Shown here: in pieces, positions 52,739 through 62,530 of the stretch
Numbering within the stretch: position 1 is the first letter of the stretch
How the letters are laid out: each line of letters begins with the position of its first letter
Origin: Aurantibacter_A sp039941195
GTDB taxonomy: Bacteria > Bacteroidota > Bacteroidia > Flavobacteriales > Flavobacteriaceae
Direction: 5' to 3'
NCBI RefSeq assembly: GCF_039941195.1
Contig: NZ_JBDVFA010000100.1
Location: 1-64,000, forward strand
DNA: 64,000 bases
Notes under the pieces: model-generated
The model's input: only the letters and a program-made list of their open reading frames with translations
What the model was told of the DNA's origin: nothing
The model's database searches: none
Program-made: the position numbers and the translations under genes

Positions 52739-53590
52739 ATGAAGAGATATATATTACTTGTTTTATTAGCTGTTGGCATAACGGTCAATGCACAAGAAAG
52801 TTATTCTGGTGGAGATTTGGCTATGAATACAAGCCAACATAAACCTTCTAGTAAAAAGAAATTTGAAAAAAAAGAATCTGCATTTAAACCAGGAGAATGG
52901 TTGAAATTTAGATTGCATTATGGTTTTTTAAATGCAAGCTATGCTACATTACAAGTGAAAAATGCCGAAATTGATGGTAAATCAGTATATCATGTAGTAG
53001 GTAAGGGTCGAACTTCAGGTTTCGCAAGTATCTTTTTTAATGTAGATGATCGTTATGAAAGCTATTTTGATAAAGAAGAAGGTAAGCCTTATAAATTTGT
53101 ACGGAAAATTGATGAAGGTGGATACACTAAAGATGTTGAAATTGATTTTGACCATACGAATGATAAAGCAGTCTTAAACGATAAGAAAAATAAGTTTAAG
53201 AAAGAATTTGAGCTTCAAGATAGTATTCAAGATCTTATATCAGCTTTTTATTACTTAAGAAACTATTACGAGCCAAAAGATTTAGTACAGGGCGAGTCGA
53301 TTACCTTAAAAATGTTGTACGATGATGATGGGATCTTCAATTTTAAGCTTAAGTATTTAGGTGATGAGGTTGTGAAAACTAAATTCGGAAAGGTGAAATG
53401 TTTCAAATTTAGACCGTATGTGCAATCCGGTAGAGTGTTTAAAGAACAAGAAAGCCTTTCTTTATGGGTTTCTGCAGACAAGAATAAACTTCCAATACGC
53501 ATTAAAGCTGATTTAGCAGTAGGCTCTATTAAAGCAGATTTAGACCAATATAATGGGCTTAAACATCAGTTTAAAATTATAATGGATTAA
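52739..53590 (+). CDS. DUF3108 family protein
   Basis: 283 residues from the ATG at 52739 (MKRYILLVLLAVGITVNAQ), preferred over 52709, which adds 10 residues before the signal. The mature chain has the DUF3108 pattern (PGEWLKFRLHYGFLNASYAT, YHVVGKGRTSGFASIFFNVD, LSLWVSADKNKLPIRIKADL). A periplasmic or outer-membrane protein of unknown function, perhaps lipid binding given the family's beta-fold. Confidence 0.87.
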   Translation: MKRYILLVLLAVGITVNAQESYSGGDLAMNTSQHKPSSKKKFEKKESAFKPGEWLKFRLHYGFLNASYATLQVKNAEIDGKSVYHVVGKGRTSGFASIFFNVDDRYESYFDKEEGKPYKFVRKIDEGGYTKDVEIDFDHTNDKAVLNDKKNKFKKEFELQDSIQDLISAFYYLRNYYEPKDLVQGESITLKMLYDDDGIFNFKLKYLGDEVVKTKFGKVKCFKFRPYVQSGRVFKEQESLSLWVSADKNKLPIRIKADLAVGSIKADLDQYNGLKHQFKIIMD

Positions 53591-53644
53591 TCTTAAATTA
53601 CTAATTGCTAAATTTGGTTTCTTATAGCAATTATAAAATTTAAG

Positions 53645-54613
53645 ATGAAAGACAAGAATCGCATTGATTCCCAGATTTCGAAACTTGAAGAGAAGTATAA
53701 AGACTCAGGTCAGGATGTCAATTCCTATCTAGATGGTCTTCTTCATCAACGCTACCTTACTTATTGGGATTATATACACTTAGATACCTTGCTTAGTTTG
53801 CAAGTACCCCGCACTTATTTTCCTGATGAAGAGATTTTTATAATGTATCATCAGATAACAGAGCTCTTTTTTAAGCTTATACTTCATGAGCAAAAGCAAT
53901 TGGTTGATGATAAATCTCAAAATATTGATTTTTTTGTAGAAAAGATTCGAAGAATGAATAGCTACTTCGAATCCCTTATTTCTTCCTTTTACATAATGAT
54001 AAAAGGAATGGAACGCGAACAATTCTTGAAATTTAGAATGGCATTATTGCCTGCTAGTGGATTTCAGTCTGTGCAGTACCGGATGATTGAGATTTATTCG
54101 GCACCATTAGAAAATCTAGTACATCATACCGTTCGTGAAAAATTTACAGGAGAAGATTCGCTCGAAGATTTGTACGAAAACATTTATTGGAAAAAAGGAG
54201 CAACCGATATTGATACAGGGGAAAAAACTTTAACATTAAAGCAATTTGAATACCGCTATACGCCAAGGCTTGTACGTACTGCAAAGCAGGTGAAAAATGC
54301 TACTATTTACGATAAATACTTGCAATTGCCAGACAGCAAAAAGAATAATAAAGACCTAATAAAAGCGTTAAAGACTTTGGATATGAATGCAAATATCAAT
54401 TGGCCTTTAATGCATATGGGTTCTGCTCATAGATATCTTGGCCATGGAAGCGGTGAAATTGATGCTACAGGAGGTACAAATTGGAAAACCTATTTGCCGC
54501 CTAGCTTTCAGAAAGTTGTTTTCTTTCCGAGTATTTATACAAAAGAAGAGTTAAATAATTGGGGAAAAGAGTGGGTTGACCATATCTTTAACCCTGATAA
54601 ACTAAAAAAGTAA
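53645..54613 (+). CDS. Tryptophan 2,3-dioxygenase family protein
   Basis: 322 residues. YLTYWDYIHLDTLLSLQ, then IMYHQITELFFKLILHEQ with the conserved HQ..E.FK pattern, FRMALLPASGFQSVQYRMIE and haem-ligand candidate His in MGSAHRYLGHGSGEIDATGG near the C-terminus. It is a haem enzyme opening the indole ring to N-formylkynurenine. The haem ligand and substrate motifs are kept, so activity is likely. It ends one base before the M23 gene ATG region. Confidence 0.9.
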   Translation: MKDKNRIDSQISKLEEKYKDSGQDVNSYLDGLLHQRYLTYWDYIHLDTLLSLQVPRTYFPDEEIFIMYHQITELFFKLILHEQKQLVDDKSQNIDFFVEKIRRMNSYFESLISSFYIMIKGMEREQFLKFRMALLPASGFQSVQYRMIEIYSAPLENLVHHTVREKFTGEDSLEDLYENIYWKKGATDIDTGEKTLTLKQFEYRYTPRLVRTAKQVKNATIYDKYLQLPDSKKNNKDLIKALKTLDMNANINWPLMHMGSAHRYLGHGSGEIDATGGTNWKTYLPPSFQKVVFFPSIYTKEELNNWGKEWVDHIFNPDKLKK

Positions 54614-54614
54614 A

Positions 54615-55907
54615 ATGCGAAAATTGTGGGGCCTTGTTTTTTTGTTTGCTGCTTTATTGTCTTGTAAAGATGATAAAACAGATGCTACCGAGTCAAAAAA
54701 TGAAATAGCTGTTGTTAAGGAGCAAGTAAAACCCGTCATAATTAAAAAGGAATACGGTTTTAACCTCGACCAATTTACAGTCAAACACGATACCGTAAAA
54801 CGCGGTGATAGTTTTGGGGAATTAATGATGCAAAACAAAGTTGATTATCCTAAAATTGCTAAAATATCCGAAAATTTTAAAGATACATTTGATGTTCGTA
54901 AAATACGAGTTGGTAGACCGTATTTAATATTAAAGTCAAAAGATACTACAGAAACTGCCGAAGTATTTATTTATCAAAATGATCCCATTAACTATACTGT
55001 TATTGATTTAAGAGATAGTGTACAGGCATACAAAGAAAAGAAAGAAGTAAAATATGTTGAGAGAGAAGCTTCAGGTGTCATTAAAACCTCTTTGTCCGAA
55101 GCTATTTTAGATCAAGGTATAGACTATAATGTTACTAATGACCTTTCTGAGATATATGCTTGGACAATCGACTTTTTTAGATTGCAAAAAGGAGATAAGT
55201 TTAAAGTTATTTATAGAGAGAAATATATAAATGATAGTATTTATGCTGGTGCAGAACCTATTGAGGCTGCATATTTTGAGCATGAGGGTCGTCCTATTTA
55301 TGCTTTTGCCTATGAAAATGATTCACTAAAGAGCATAACTGATTATTTTGATGAAGAAGCAAATAACTTGAGAAGAACTTTTCTTAGAGCTCCCGTTAAA
55401 TTCAGTAGAATCTCATCGCGATATAATTTAAAGCGAAGAATTAAATATTATGGCAATAAGGTTAGACCGCATCGTGGAACAGATTATGCTGCACCTATTG
55501 GGACTCCAATTATGGCTACCGCCGATGGTATAGTTACCGAATCTAGAAGAAAAGGTGGTAATGGCAAGTACGTTAAAATTCGCCATAACGGTACATATTC
55601 TACGCAGTACCTGCATATGAAAAAGCAAAAAGTTAAAAGAGGTGCGCATGTTAAACAAGGTGACGTTATCGGTTGGATTGGAATGACGGGTAATACTGGC
55701 GGACCACATGTTTGCTATCGTTTCTGGAAAAACGGTCGTCAGGTTGATCCGTTGCGTGAAAAGCTTCCACTTGCTGAACCTTTGGCAGAATCTTTAAGAC
55801 CGGATTATTTTGAGTATATTAATCCCAAGAAAAATCAATTGGATTGTATCGAATATATCTATCCACCAGAAGAGAACCTATTAACATCTATTGACTTCGA
55901 AGAATAA
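54615..55907 (+). CDS. M23 family metallopeptidase-like lipoprotein
   Basis: 430 residues. A lipoprotein signal (LFAALLSCKDDK) precedes a LysM-like/coiled region and a C-terminal LytM/M23 domain (about 270-400). HxxxD is present as His286-Asp290 (RPHRGTDYAAP). The second motif, usually HxH, reads His365-Val-Cys367 (GPHVCYRFWKNGRQVDP). If HxH His2 is the metal ligand, Cys replaces it; Cys can bind Zn, so activity is uncertain. It lies between tryptophan dioxygenase and pgi with no gaps; pgi begins at the next base. Confidence 0.85.
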   Translation: MRKLWGLVFLFAALLSCKDDKTDATESKNEIAVVKEQVKPVIIKKEYGFNLDQFTVKHDTVKRGDSFGELMMQNKVDYPKIAKISENFKDTFDVRKIRVGRPYLILKSKDTTETAEVFIYQNDPINYTVIDLRDSVQAYKEKKEVKYVEREASGVIKTSLSEAILDQGIDYNVTNDLSEIYAWTIDFFRLQKGDKFKVIYREKYINDSIYAGAEPIEAAYFEHEGRPIYAFAYENDSLKSITDYFDEEANNLRRTFLRAPVKFSRISSRYNLKRRIKYYGNKVRPHRGTDYAAPIGTPIMATADGIVTESRRKGGNGKYVKIRHNGTYSTQYLHMKKQKVKRGAHVKQGDVIGWIGMTGNTGGPHVCYRFWKNGRQVDPLREKLPLAEPLAESLRPDYFEYINPKKNQLDCIEYIYPPEENLLTSIDFEE

Positions 55908-57545
55908 ATGGCTTTAAAGAACACAAACCCTACCGCAACAGAAATTTGGAAAAAACTTACGCTTAATTACGAAAAAACTAAAAACGAACATCTCAAAAAT
56001 CTTTTTGCTTCAGATGCGAAAAGAGCAGAAAAATTTTCATTGAGGTGGAATGATTTTTTAGTTGACTACTCTAAAAATAGAATTTCTGATGACACCATGA
56101 GTTTGTTATTTCAATTAGCAGATACTGTTAATTTGAAAGACGCTATTCAAAAATATTATAAGGGTGATATTATAAATGAAACTGAAGGTCGTGCAGTTTT
56201 ACATACGGCCTTACGAGCTAAAGATACAGATGAGGTAGTAGTAGCGGGTGAAAATGTAATGCCCGAAGTTTACCAAGTAAAAACACAAATTAAGAATTTT
56301 TGCGATTCCGTTATTTCAGGAGAGAAAAAGGGTTATACCGGTAAGCAATTTACAGATGTTGTAAATATTGGAATTGGTGGATCAGACCTTGGTCCTGCAA
56401 TGGTGGTTGAAGCATTAAAGTTTTATAAAAACCATTTAAATCTTCACTTTGTTAGTAATGTTGATGGGGATCATGTAAACGAAACTATCAAATTATTAGA
56501 TCCGGAAACTACTTTATTTGTTATTGTTTCTAAAACATTTACTACACAAGAAACATTAAGTAATGCTACTACAATTAAAAAGTGGTTTTTACAGCACGCT
56601 TCTCAAAATGATATAGCAAAACACTTTGCTGCAGTTTCAACAAATGCGGAAAAAATTGCAGAATTTGGTATTTCTGAAGAAAATGTTTTTCCGATGTGGG
56701 ACTGGGTTGGTGGTCGTTTCTCTTTATGGAGTGCAGTTGGTTTAAGTATAGCACTATCTGTAGGTTTTGAAAATTTCGATAATTTGCTCGTTGGAGCAAA
56801 TGAAATGGATGAGCATTTTAAAACCGCAGATTTTGAAGAGAATATTCCGGTTGTACTAGCGCTATTAAGTGTGTGGTATAATAACTTTTACGAAGCCGAA
56901 ACGGAGGCTATTATTCCTTACACACAATACCTGAGTCGTTTTTCTGCGTACTTGCAACAAGGTATTATGGAAAGTAATGGAAAAAGTGTAGATCGTAATG
57001 GTAATAAAACCGATTATGAAACCGGAACAATAATATGGGGTGAGCCTGGTACAAATTCGCAACATGCTTTTTTTCAATTAATACATCAAGGAACCAAACT
57101 AATTCCTGCCGATTTTATAGGTTTCAAGAAATCATTACATGGTGATATGAATCACCATAATAAATTAATGGCCAATTTCTTTGCGCAGACCGAGGCCTTA
57201 ATGAATGGTAAAACTTCAGCTGAGGCTAAAAAAGAATTAGAATCAAAAAACTTATCTGATACCGAAATTGATTTTCTTACACCATTTAAAGTTTTTGAGG
57301 GTAATAATCCTACAAATACCATTTTAATAGATAAGCTTTCACCGAAAAGTTTGGGCGCTTTAATTGCACTTTACGAACATAAAATATTTGTGCAAGGTGT
57401 TATTTGGAACATCTTTAGTTATGATCAATGGGGTGTTGAATTGGGAAAACAACTAGCTACCACCATTCTTAATGAAATAGAGTCTTCCGAAATTGGTGAT
57501 CATGATGGCTCTACTTTGCAGTTATTGAAATATTTTAAGAGTTAA
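55908..57545 (+). CDS. pgi: Glucose-6-phosphate isomerase
   Basis: 545 residues, normal length. Family motifs NIGIGGSDLGPAMV, FVIVSKTFTTQET, WDWVGGRFSLWSAVGLSIAL and a late GVELGKQLA. It interconverts glucose 6-phosphate and fructose 6-phosphate in glycolysis/gluconeogenesis. The ATG follows the M23 stop directly (TAA ATG). Confidence 0.96.
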   Translation: MALKNTNPTATEIWKKLTLNYEKTKNEHLKNLFASDAKRAEKFSLRWNDFLVDYSKNRISDDTMSLLFQLADTVNLKDAIQKYYKGDIINETEGRAVLHTALRAKDTDEVVVAGENVMPEVYQVKTQIKNFCDSVISGEKKGYTGKQFTDVVNIGIGGSDLGPAMVVEALKFYKNHLNLHFVSNVDGDHVNETIKLLDPETTLFVIVSKTFTTQETLSNATTIKKWFLQHASQNDIAKHFAAVSTNAEKIAEFGISEENVFPMWDWVGGRFSLWSAVGLSIALSVGFENFDNLLVGANEMDEHFKTADFEENIPVVLALLSVWYNNFYEAETEAIIPYTQYLSRFSAYLQQGIMESNGKSVDRNGNKTDYETGTIIWGEPGTNSQHAFFQLIHQGTKLIPADFIGFKKSLHGDMNHHNKLMANFFAQTEALMNGKTSAEAKKELESKNLSDTEIDFLTPFKVFEGNNPTNTILIDKLSPKSLGALIALYEHKIFVQGVIWNIFSYDQWGVELGKQLATTILNEIESSEIGDHDGSTLQLLKYFKS

Positions 57546-57600
57546 TCATTCATTTTCCTTATAATTAGTTAAATGGCATAAGTTATTATCTGCCAGTTCA

Positions 57601-57629
57601 TTGTTCTTGCCAATTTTGTGTTAATATTG
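57601..57629 (+). promoter_or_regulatory. Candidate promoter of the 893-residue TonB receptor
   Basis: TTG at 57601-57603, 18-nt spacer, TAATATTG at 57622-57629 (one mismatch to TAnnTTTG). The start codon is about 90 nt downstream, leaving a leader. Confidence 0.4.
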
Positions 57630-57718
57630 CAGATGCAAATTTAACGTTCGCTTAATATAGACACGCTAAAATAACGTCACTTTTGCAGCAAATTCAAAAA
57701 TTCTAAACACAAGAACAA

Positions 57719-60400
57719 ATGAAAAAAATGTACTTCGCAATGGTTGCGTTTTTATTAACCACTGTTGCTTTCTCACAAGGAACAATTACTGGTACTGTAA
57801 TGGACGGAGATTCAAATACGCCGTTACCAGGAGCTAGTGTAGTTGTTGAAGGAACCACGAATGGAACTTCAACTGATTTTGACGGAAACTTCTCTATTGA
57901 AGTTTCTAAAAACACAGGAAACTTAGTTGTTTCTTATATTGGTTTTGTAACCAAGAAAATAGCCTTTACTAGTCCTGGTGCAATTAAGGCAATAACTTTA
58001 GAACCAGATGCTGAAGAATTAGAAGGTGTAGTTGTTATTGGTACAGGTATTATTGACCTTGCAGATGACAGACAAACGCCTATCGCAGTTTCTTCAATAC
58101 CTGTAAAAGTGATACAAGAAAAAATCGGTACTCAAGATATTACCATGACTATGGTAAATACTCCTTCGGTATATGTATCTGGACAAGCAGGTGGATTTGG
58201 TGATACCAATATGAGAGTACGTGGTTTTGATCAAGATAATACCGCTTTTTTATTAAATGGTCAACCAATTAACGGTATGGAAGATGGATTAATGTACTGG
58301 TCTAACTGGTCTGGTTTAAATGATATCGCTTCTGGTGTTCAAATACAACGTGGTTTAGGTTCTTCTAAATTGGCAATATCGTCTGTAGGTGGTACCGTTA
58401 ACTTTGTTACTAAGGCTACGGAAATGCAACCAGGTGGTTTTGCTTATTCAACAGTTGCTAATGATAACTACCTAAAAACTTCTGCTGGCTATAATACTGG
58501 TATTTCTGAAAAAGGATGGGGATTAAGTGCAATGCTTTCGCATTGGCAAGGTGACGGTTATAACGAAGGTAACTTTGGTGAAGGTCAAACGTATTTTATT
58601 TCGTTAGGGTATAGACCAAATGAAACTCATGGATTTAATTTCTTAATTACTGGTGCACCTCAATTTCACGATCAGAACTTTACGAAATCTATAGCTGATT
58701 ATCAAGAGTACGGATTGCGTTATAACAATAACTGGGGTACATATAATGGGGAGTATATGACAGAAAGAAGAAATTTCTATCATAAACCAGTAGCCAATTT
58801 AAACTGGGATTGGACTATGAATGAGTCTACCAATTTATCTACTGTACTTTACGCATCTTGGGGTAATGGTGGTGGTACTGGTAACCGAGGTAATAGAATT
58901 AGAACAGAAGATGGTAGAATAGATTACGATGCTATTTATGCGCAAAATTCACAAGTTACAGATGGAGCAGGTGTTTATTTTGGAGATGAAGATGCTTATG
59001 TAACTCGATCTTCTATGAATTTGCATAGTTGGTATGGATTAATTACAAACTTAGAAACTAAACTTTCTGAAAATCTTTCATGGAACGTAGGTTTCGATCT
59101 AAGAACTTATTATGGTAAGCACTTTAGAGTAGTTTCAGATTATCACGGATTATCATCGTGGACAGAAACTATTCGTTTAATAGATCAAAATAATAATCAT
59201 GAAGCATACGGCGGTTTTGGCACATATAAAATTGCTACTGCTACAGAGAGTTTTAGGCCATCAGGTTGGGAAGCTGCTTTTAGTACTTATGATGAGGATC
59301 AGAAAATAGCGTATAGTAATGATGAACGTATTTCTTACGGTGGTTTGTTTACACAATTGGAATATGCTACAGATAATTTATCTGCCTTTTTCCAAGGATC
59401 ATTATCAAATCAATATCACCAAAGATTTGATTTTTGGCAATATGCAGATCAGGCTTTAATAGATGGTACATCATCTCAAAATACTGATGAGCCAGTGCCA
59501 GCTGGAATTACTGACGGAGTTGATTCTGAAAAAGTTAATAACCTAGGATACAATGCTAAAGCTGGTTTTAGTTACAAACCCAATCAATCGCATAGTTTTT
59601 ATTTTAATACAGGTTATTACAATCGTCAACCTTATCATGATAATATCTATTTGAATTTTACGAATCAGGTAAATCCGTTGACTGAAAATGAAAAGATTTT
59701 TGGTTTAGAAGCGGGTTATGGTTTTACAAGCTCAGTTTTTTCTGCGAATGTTAACTTATATAGAACGTCTTGGAAAGATAGAGTAGTTACAAGTTCAGAT
59801 GTTATTGATGATGTAGTTACTTTTGAAAGTAACTTTGGAACATCTCAGTTACACTCTGGTATTGAAATAGATTTTAAATTGAGACCTATTACTGATTTTT
59901 CTATTAATGGTTTTGCATCTATTGGCGATTGGATATACCAAGGGGAAGTAGTGACGCAAGTAACCGATGAAGAGCGTAATGTAATTAGTACTGAAGATGA
60001 AGATGTTGATGGTGGTAAAGTAGGGGGTGCTGCACAACTTTCAGGCGGTTTAGGATTTGCCTATAGAATTAGCCCAAAGTTTTCAATTGATTCTGATTGG
60101 AGATATTACGACAAGCTATATTCAGATGTTGGTGCGATTAAAGAAAATTTAGAGTTACCATCTTACAATCTTTTAGATGCTGGTCTTACTTTTCAAGTGC
60201 CAGTAGGTGCTGACAAAACAAAAAGATTAAAAATTAGAGGAAACATTAATAACGTTTTAGATACAGAGTATTTATCTCGTTTAACAACAGCTAATTTGCC
60301 AGAAGCAGGTGAAGCTTTATATGAAGGTATTGCAGTTTCTAACCAAGGATATTTTGGTTGGGGTAGAACATGGAATGTTACCCTTCGTTACGATTTTTAA
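57719..60400 (+). CDS. TonB-dependent receptor, carboxypeptidase-regulatory type
   Basis: 893 residues. Signal peptide (MKKMYFAMVAFLLTTVAFSQ), a regulatory-like domain (about 20-105, TITGTVMDGDSNTPLPGASV), a plug (about 120-240, NMRVRGFDQDNTAFLLNGQP, GSSKLAISSVGGTVNFVTK) and a long barrel ending WNVTLRYDF with terminal Phe. It takes up an unknown ligand across the outer membrane with TonB. No SusD partner lies beside it, so it is not a typical SusC pair. A terminator at 60421 follows. Confidence 0.93.
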   Translation: MKKMYFAMVAFLLTTVAFSQGTITGTVMDGDSNTPLPGASVVVEGTTNGTSTDFDGNFSIEVSKNTGNLVVSYIGFVTKKIAFTSPGAIKAITLEPDAEELEGVVVIGTGIIDLADDRQTPIAVSSIPVKVIQEKIGTQDITMTMVNTPSVYVSGQAGGFGDTNMRVRGFDQDNTAFLLNGQPINGMEDGLMYWSNWSGLNDIASGVQIQRGLGSSKLAISSVGGTVNFVTKATEMQPGGFAYSTVANDNYLKTSAGYNTGISEKGWGLSAMLSHWQGDGYNEGNFGEGQTYFISLGYRPNETHGFNFLITGAPQFHDQNFTKSIADYQEYGLRYNNNWGTYNGEYMTERRNFYHKPVANLNWDWTMNESTNLSTVLYASWGNGGGTGNRGNRIRTEDGRIDYDAIYAQNSQVTDGAGVYFGDEDAYVTRSSMNLHSWYGLITNLETKLSENLSWNVGFDLRTYYGKHFRVVSDYHGLSSWTETIRLIDQNNNHEAYGGFGTYKIATATESFRPSGWEAAFSTYDEDQKIAYSNDERISYGGLFTQLEYATDNLSAFFQGSLSNQYHQRFDFWQYADQALIDGTSSQNTDEPVPAGITDGVDSEKVNNLGYNAKAGFSYKPNQSHSFYFNTGYYNRQPYHDNIYLNFTNQVNPLTENEKIFGLEAGYGFTSSVFSANVNLYRTSWKDRVVTSSDVIDDVVTFESNFGTSQLHSGIEIDFKLRPITDFSINGFASIGDWIYQGEVVTQVTDEERNVISTEDEDVDGGKVGGAAQLSGGLGFAYRISPKFSIDSDWRYYDKLYSDVGAIKENLELPSYNLLDAGLTFQVPVGADKTKRLKIRGNINNVLDTEYLSRLTTANLPEAGEALYEGIAVSNQGYFGWGRTWNVTLRYDF

Positions 60401-60420
60401 TATTTCTACATAATTATAGA

Positions 60421-60447
60421 AAAACCCGCATTGTTGCGGGTTTTTTT
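60421..60447 (+). terminator. Intrinsic terminator after the TonB receptor
   Basis: AAAACCCGCA (60421-60430) pairs with TTGCGGGTTTT and is followed by T residues to 60447. Confidence 0.9.
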
Positions 60448-60492
60448 ATGCCCAAAATTCATTACTTTTAACATTCTCTAAATTTAATTTCT

Positions 60493-60951
60493 ATGCAAGA
60501 ATATGAACTCTCTTATGGTTGGTTATTAACCTTACATTCTTATTTGGCTTACATTGTACTGGCCGTATTAATATTGGCCGTAGCTAATGCTATAATTGGC
60601 CTTGTTAGTAATAAAATGTTTACGCCTGAGAAAGATTTTAGAATAAGTCTTTTTGGATTGATTTTAAGCCACTTAATGTTAGTAGTTGGTCTTGTTCTTT
60701 ATTTCGTTTCTCCTAAAGGTTTTTATGCTGTTAAAACACTTGGTATGGGTGGTATGAATGCTGTATCACGTTTATTAGCAGTAGAACATCCATTTATAAA
60801 TATTCTTGCAATCGTTTTAATCACAATCGGTTGGTCACGACATAAAAAGTTTATTGAGGGAAATAAAAAGTTTCAATCCATTGCTATTTTTTATGGACTT
60901 GGCTTAATATTTTTATTGAGCAGAATTCCTTGGGGTCAATGGTTCAATTAA
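60493..60951 (+). CDS. Four-helix membrane protein of unknown function
   Basis: 152 residues with four hydrophobic helices (about 11-38, 52-74, 96-116, 128-146) and conserved-looking polar residues between them (HSYLAYIVLA, SHLMLVVGLVLYFV). I do not recognise a family with certainty; similar small Flavobacteriaceae membrane proteins are common. It stands between a receptor and a DUF1080 gene. Confidence 0.7.
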   Translation: MQEYELSYGWLLTLHSYLAYIVLAVLILAVANAIIGLVSNKMFTPEKDFRISLFGLILSHLMLVVGLVLYFVSPKGFYAVKTLGMGGMNAVSRLLAVEHPFINILAIVLITIGWSRHKKFIEGNKKFQSIAIFYGLGLIFLLSRIPWGQWFN

Positions 60952-61022
60952 AACAATAATTTTTTACTAATAATAACATCCGAGTACATATTCCAAATTT
61001 TTAATAACATATATAATTTAAA

Positions 61023-61643
61023 ATGAAAAAAGGTATACTTCTTTTGGCACTTACAATTGCATTTGTATCATGTAAATCTAAGGCACAAACCGTAGCAAAT
61101 TCAACAAATCAAAAAGAACTTTTTAATGGCACTAATTTAGATGGTTGGACAATCTATGGCACCGAAAAGTGGTATGTAGAAGACGGCCTTTTAGTTTGTG
61201 AAAGTGGCCCTGATAAAGGTTATGGTTACTTTGGAACTAACGAACATTATAAGGATTTTGAATTAACATTAGACTTTAAACAAGAAGCTAATGGAAATAG
61301 TGGCGTATTTATTCGCTCTACTGTTGATGGCACAAAAGTTAGTGGCTGGCAGGTGGAAGTTGCACCTCCAGGACATAATACTGGTGGTGTTTATGAATCA
61401 TATGGTCGAGGTTGGTTAATTAAACCGGCACCAGAAAAAGATAAAGCATTAAAAATGGGTGAGTGGAATACTATGAAGATTCGTGTAGAAGGTTCTACGG
61501 TTACTTCTTGGTTAAATGGTACCGAAATGATGACTATTACTGATGCTAAAATTGGTGAAGGCGAAGGCGGAATAGCACTGCAGATTCATGATGGTGGTGG
61601 TATTAAAGTTCGTTGGAAAAATATTAAACTTACCGAACTATAA
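61023..61643 (+). CDS. DUF1080 / 3-keto-disaccharide hydrolase-like secreted protein
   Basis: 206 residues. A short signal (MKKGILLLALTIAFVSCKSK) with a Cys17 lipobox precedes a DUF1080 domain (ELFNGTNLDGWTIYGTEKWY, then IFIRSTVDG-like GVFIRSTVDGTKVSGWQVEV). The family has been linked to glycoside or 3-keto-disaccharide hydrolysis, and many members are only structural; the catalytic role here is inferred. It lies upstream of a terminator at 61653. Confidence 0.87.
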   Translation: MKKGILLLALTIAFVSCKSKAQTVANSTNQKELFNGTNLDGWTIYGTEKWYVEDGLLVCESGPDKGYGYFGTNEHYKDFELTLDFKQEANGNSGVFIRSTVDGTKVSGWQVEVAPPGHNTGGVYESYGRGWLIKPAPEKDKALKMGEWNTMKIRVEGSTVTSWLNGTEMMTITDAKIGEGEGGIALQIHDGGGIKVRWKNIKLTEL

Positions 61644-61652
61644 GAATATATA

Positions 61653-61687
61653 ACATCTCTCTTCAAAATTAAGAGAGATGTTTTTTT
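61653..61687. terminator. Intrinsic terminator between convergent genes
   Basis: ACATCTCTCTT (61653-61663) pairs with AAGAGAGATGT (61671-61681), with a T run after it. The minus-strand gene ends at 61686, so the T tract overlaps its end. Confidence 0.85.
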
Positions 61688-62141
61688 ATGGCCTTGCCGG
61701 AAGCATATTTCTTATCGCGGCAATCTTCCAAACTTCTTCTCTTTTTACAACTATAAAAGTGCTCCACATTTTACGTGTTGAACCATTAGAATTTTCTATT
61801 TGATATTTAGCATCAACAATTGCATTTTCGCTATTTAATAAACGAACGTTATCCACTGTTAAAGTTCTTGTTCCTGGATTAGTTTTGGAGCTTTTTAGCA
61901 TTCCCTTCATAGATTCTGTAATATTCTTTCTCCAAACCCCAGAAGAAACTAATTGATCTACATCATCTGTTAAAATAGATTTAAGTAAAACAGCATCTTT
62001 AGTTTCGCGAGCATGGGCATAATTGGCTATTAAATTGGTAATTTTATTGTGCTCTTCAATGGAGGTTTTATTTTCTTGGGCGCTTACATTAGCGAATGTA
62101 AATAAGAAGAAGATCAGTATTGTAAGAGATTTCGCTATCAT
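61686..62141 (-). CDS. Secreted NTF2-like (SnoaL-type) protein
   Basis: 151 residues. A signal peptide (MIAKSLTILIFFLFTFANVSAQ) precedes an NTF2-like fold (about 28-150, ITNLIANYAHARETKDAVLL, RTLTVDNVRLLNSENAIVDA, WSTFIVVKREEVWKIAAIRN). Members act as ligand-binding or small-molecule-processing proteins; function unknown here. Confidence 0.83.
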   Translation of the reverse strand: MIAKSLTILIFFLFTFANVSAQENKTSIEEHNKITNLIANYAHARETKDAVLLKSILTDDVDQLVSSGVWRKNITESMKGMLKSSKTNPGTRTLTVDNVRLLNSENAIVDAKYQIENSNGSTRKMWSTFIVVKREEVWKIAAIRNMLPARP

Positions 62142-62210
62142 TAATTTATTGTTTGAATTCGTACAACTAAAGAAAAAAATGCCCCTTGTCTTTAATTGCT
62201 AGATTGTGGA

Positions 62211-62474
62211 CTATGGTTTAATAACTTGATTGTGCTTGTTTACCCAAATACCATTGGTAAAAGTAATTAGACCATGTTCTTTATGAAAATAACTTTCACC
62301 CGAGTTGTATTCTTTCACTTCATCTTCTATATAGCCTTCAATGCACCACTCCATGCCATCTGCCCCATATTGTTTAATGTAGCCATCTTCGCAGCCTCCA
62401 CCATCATAATCATCATCATCACAACTAGTATAAGAAAGTGTTACGAGTAATAAAATGCTAAATTTTCTAACCAT
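62211..62474 (-). CDS. Small Asp/Cys-rich lipoprotein
   Basis: 87 residues. A lipoprotein signal (LLLVTLSYTSC) is followed by a run of Asp and a Gly-Cys-rich part (DDDDYDGGGCEDGYIKQYGA, WCIEGYI). Two further Cys could form a disulfide. The acidic stretch suggests metal binding, an inference. No family recognised. Confidence 0.7.
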   Translation of the reverse strand: MVRKFSILLLVTLSYTSCDDDDYDGGGCEDGYIKQYGADGMEWCIEGYIEDEVKEYNSGESYFHKEHGLITFTNGIWVNKHNQVIKP

Positions 62475-62530
62475 AATTTTGAATTTTACTTTCGACTAAG
62501 TTATTAATAAAAGAATATAAATTTGGAAGT

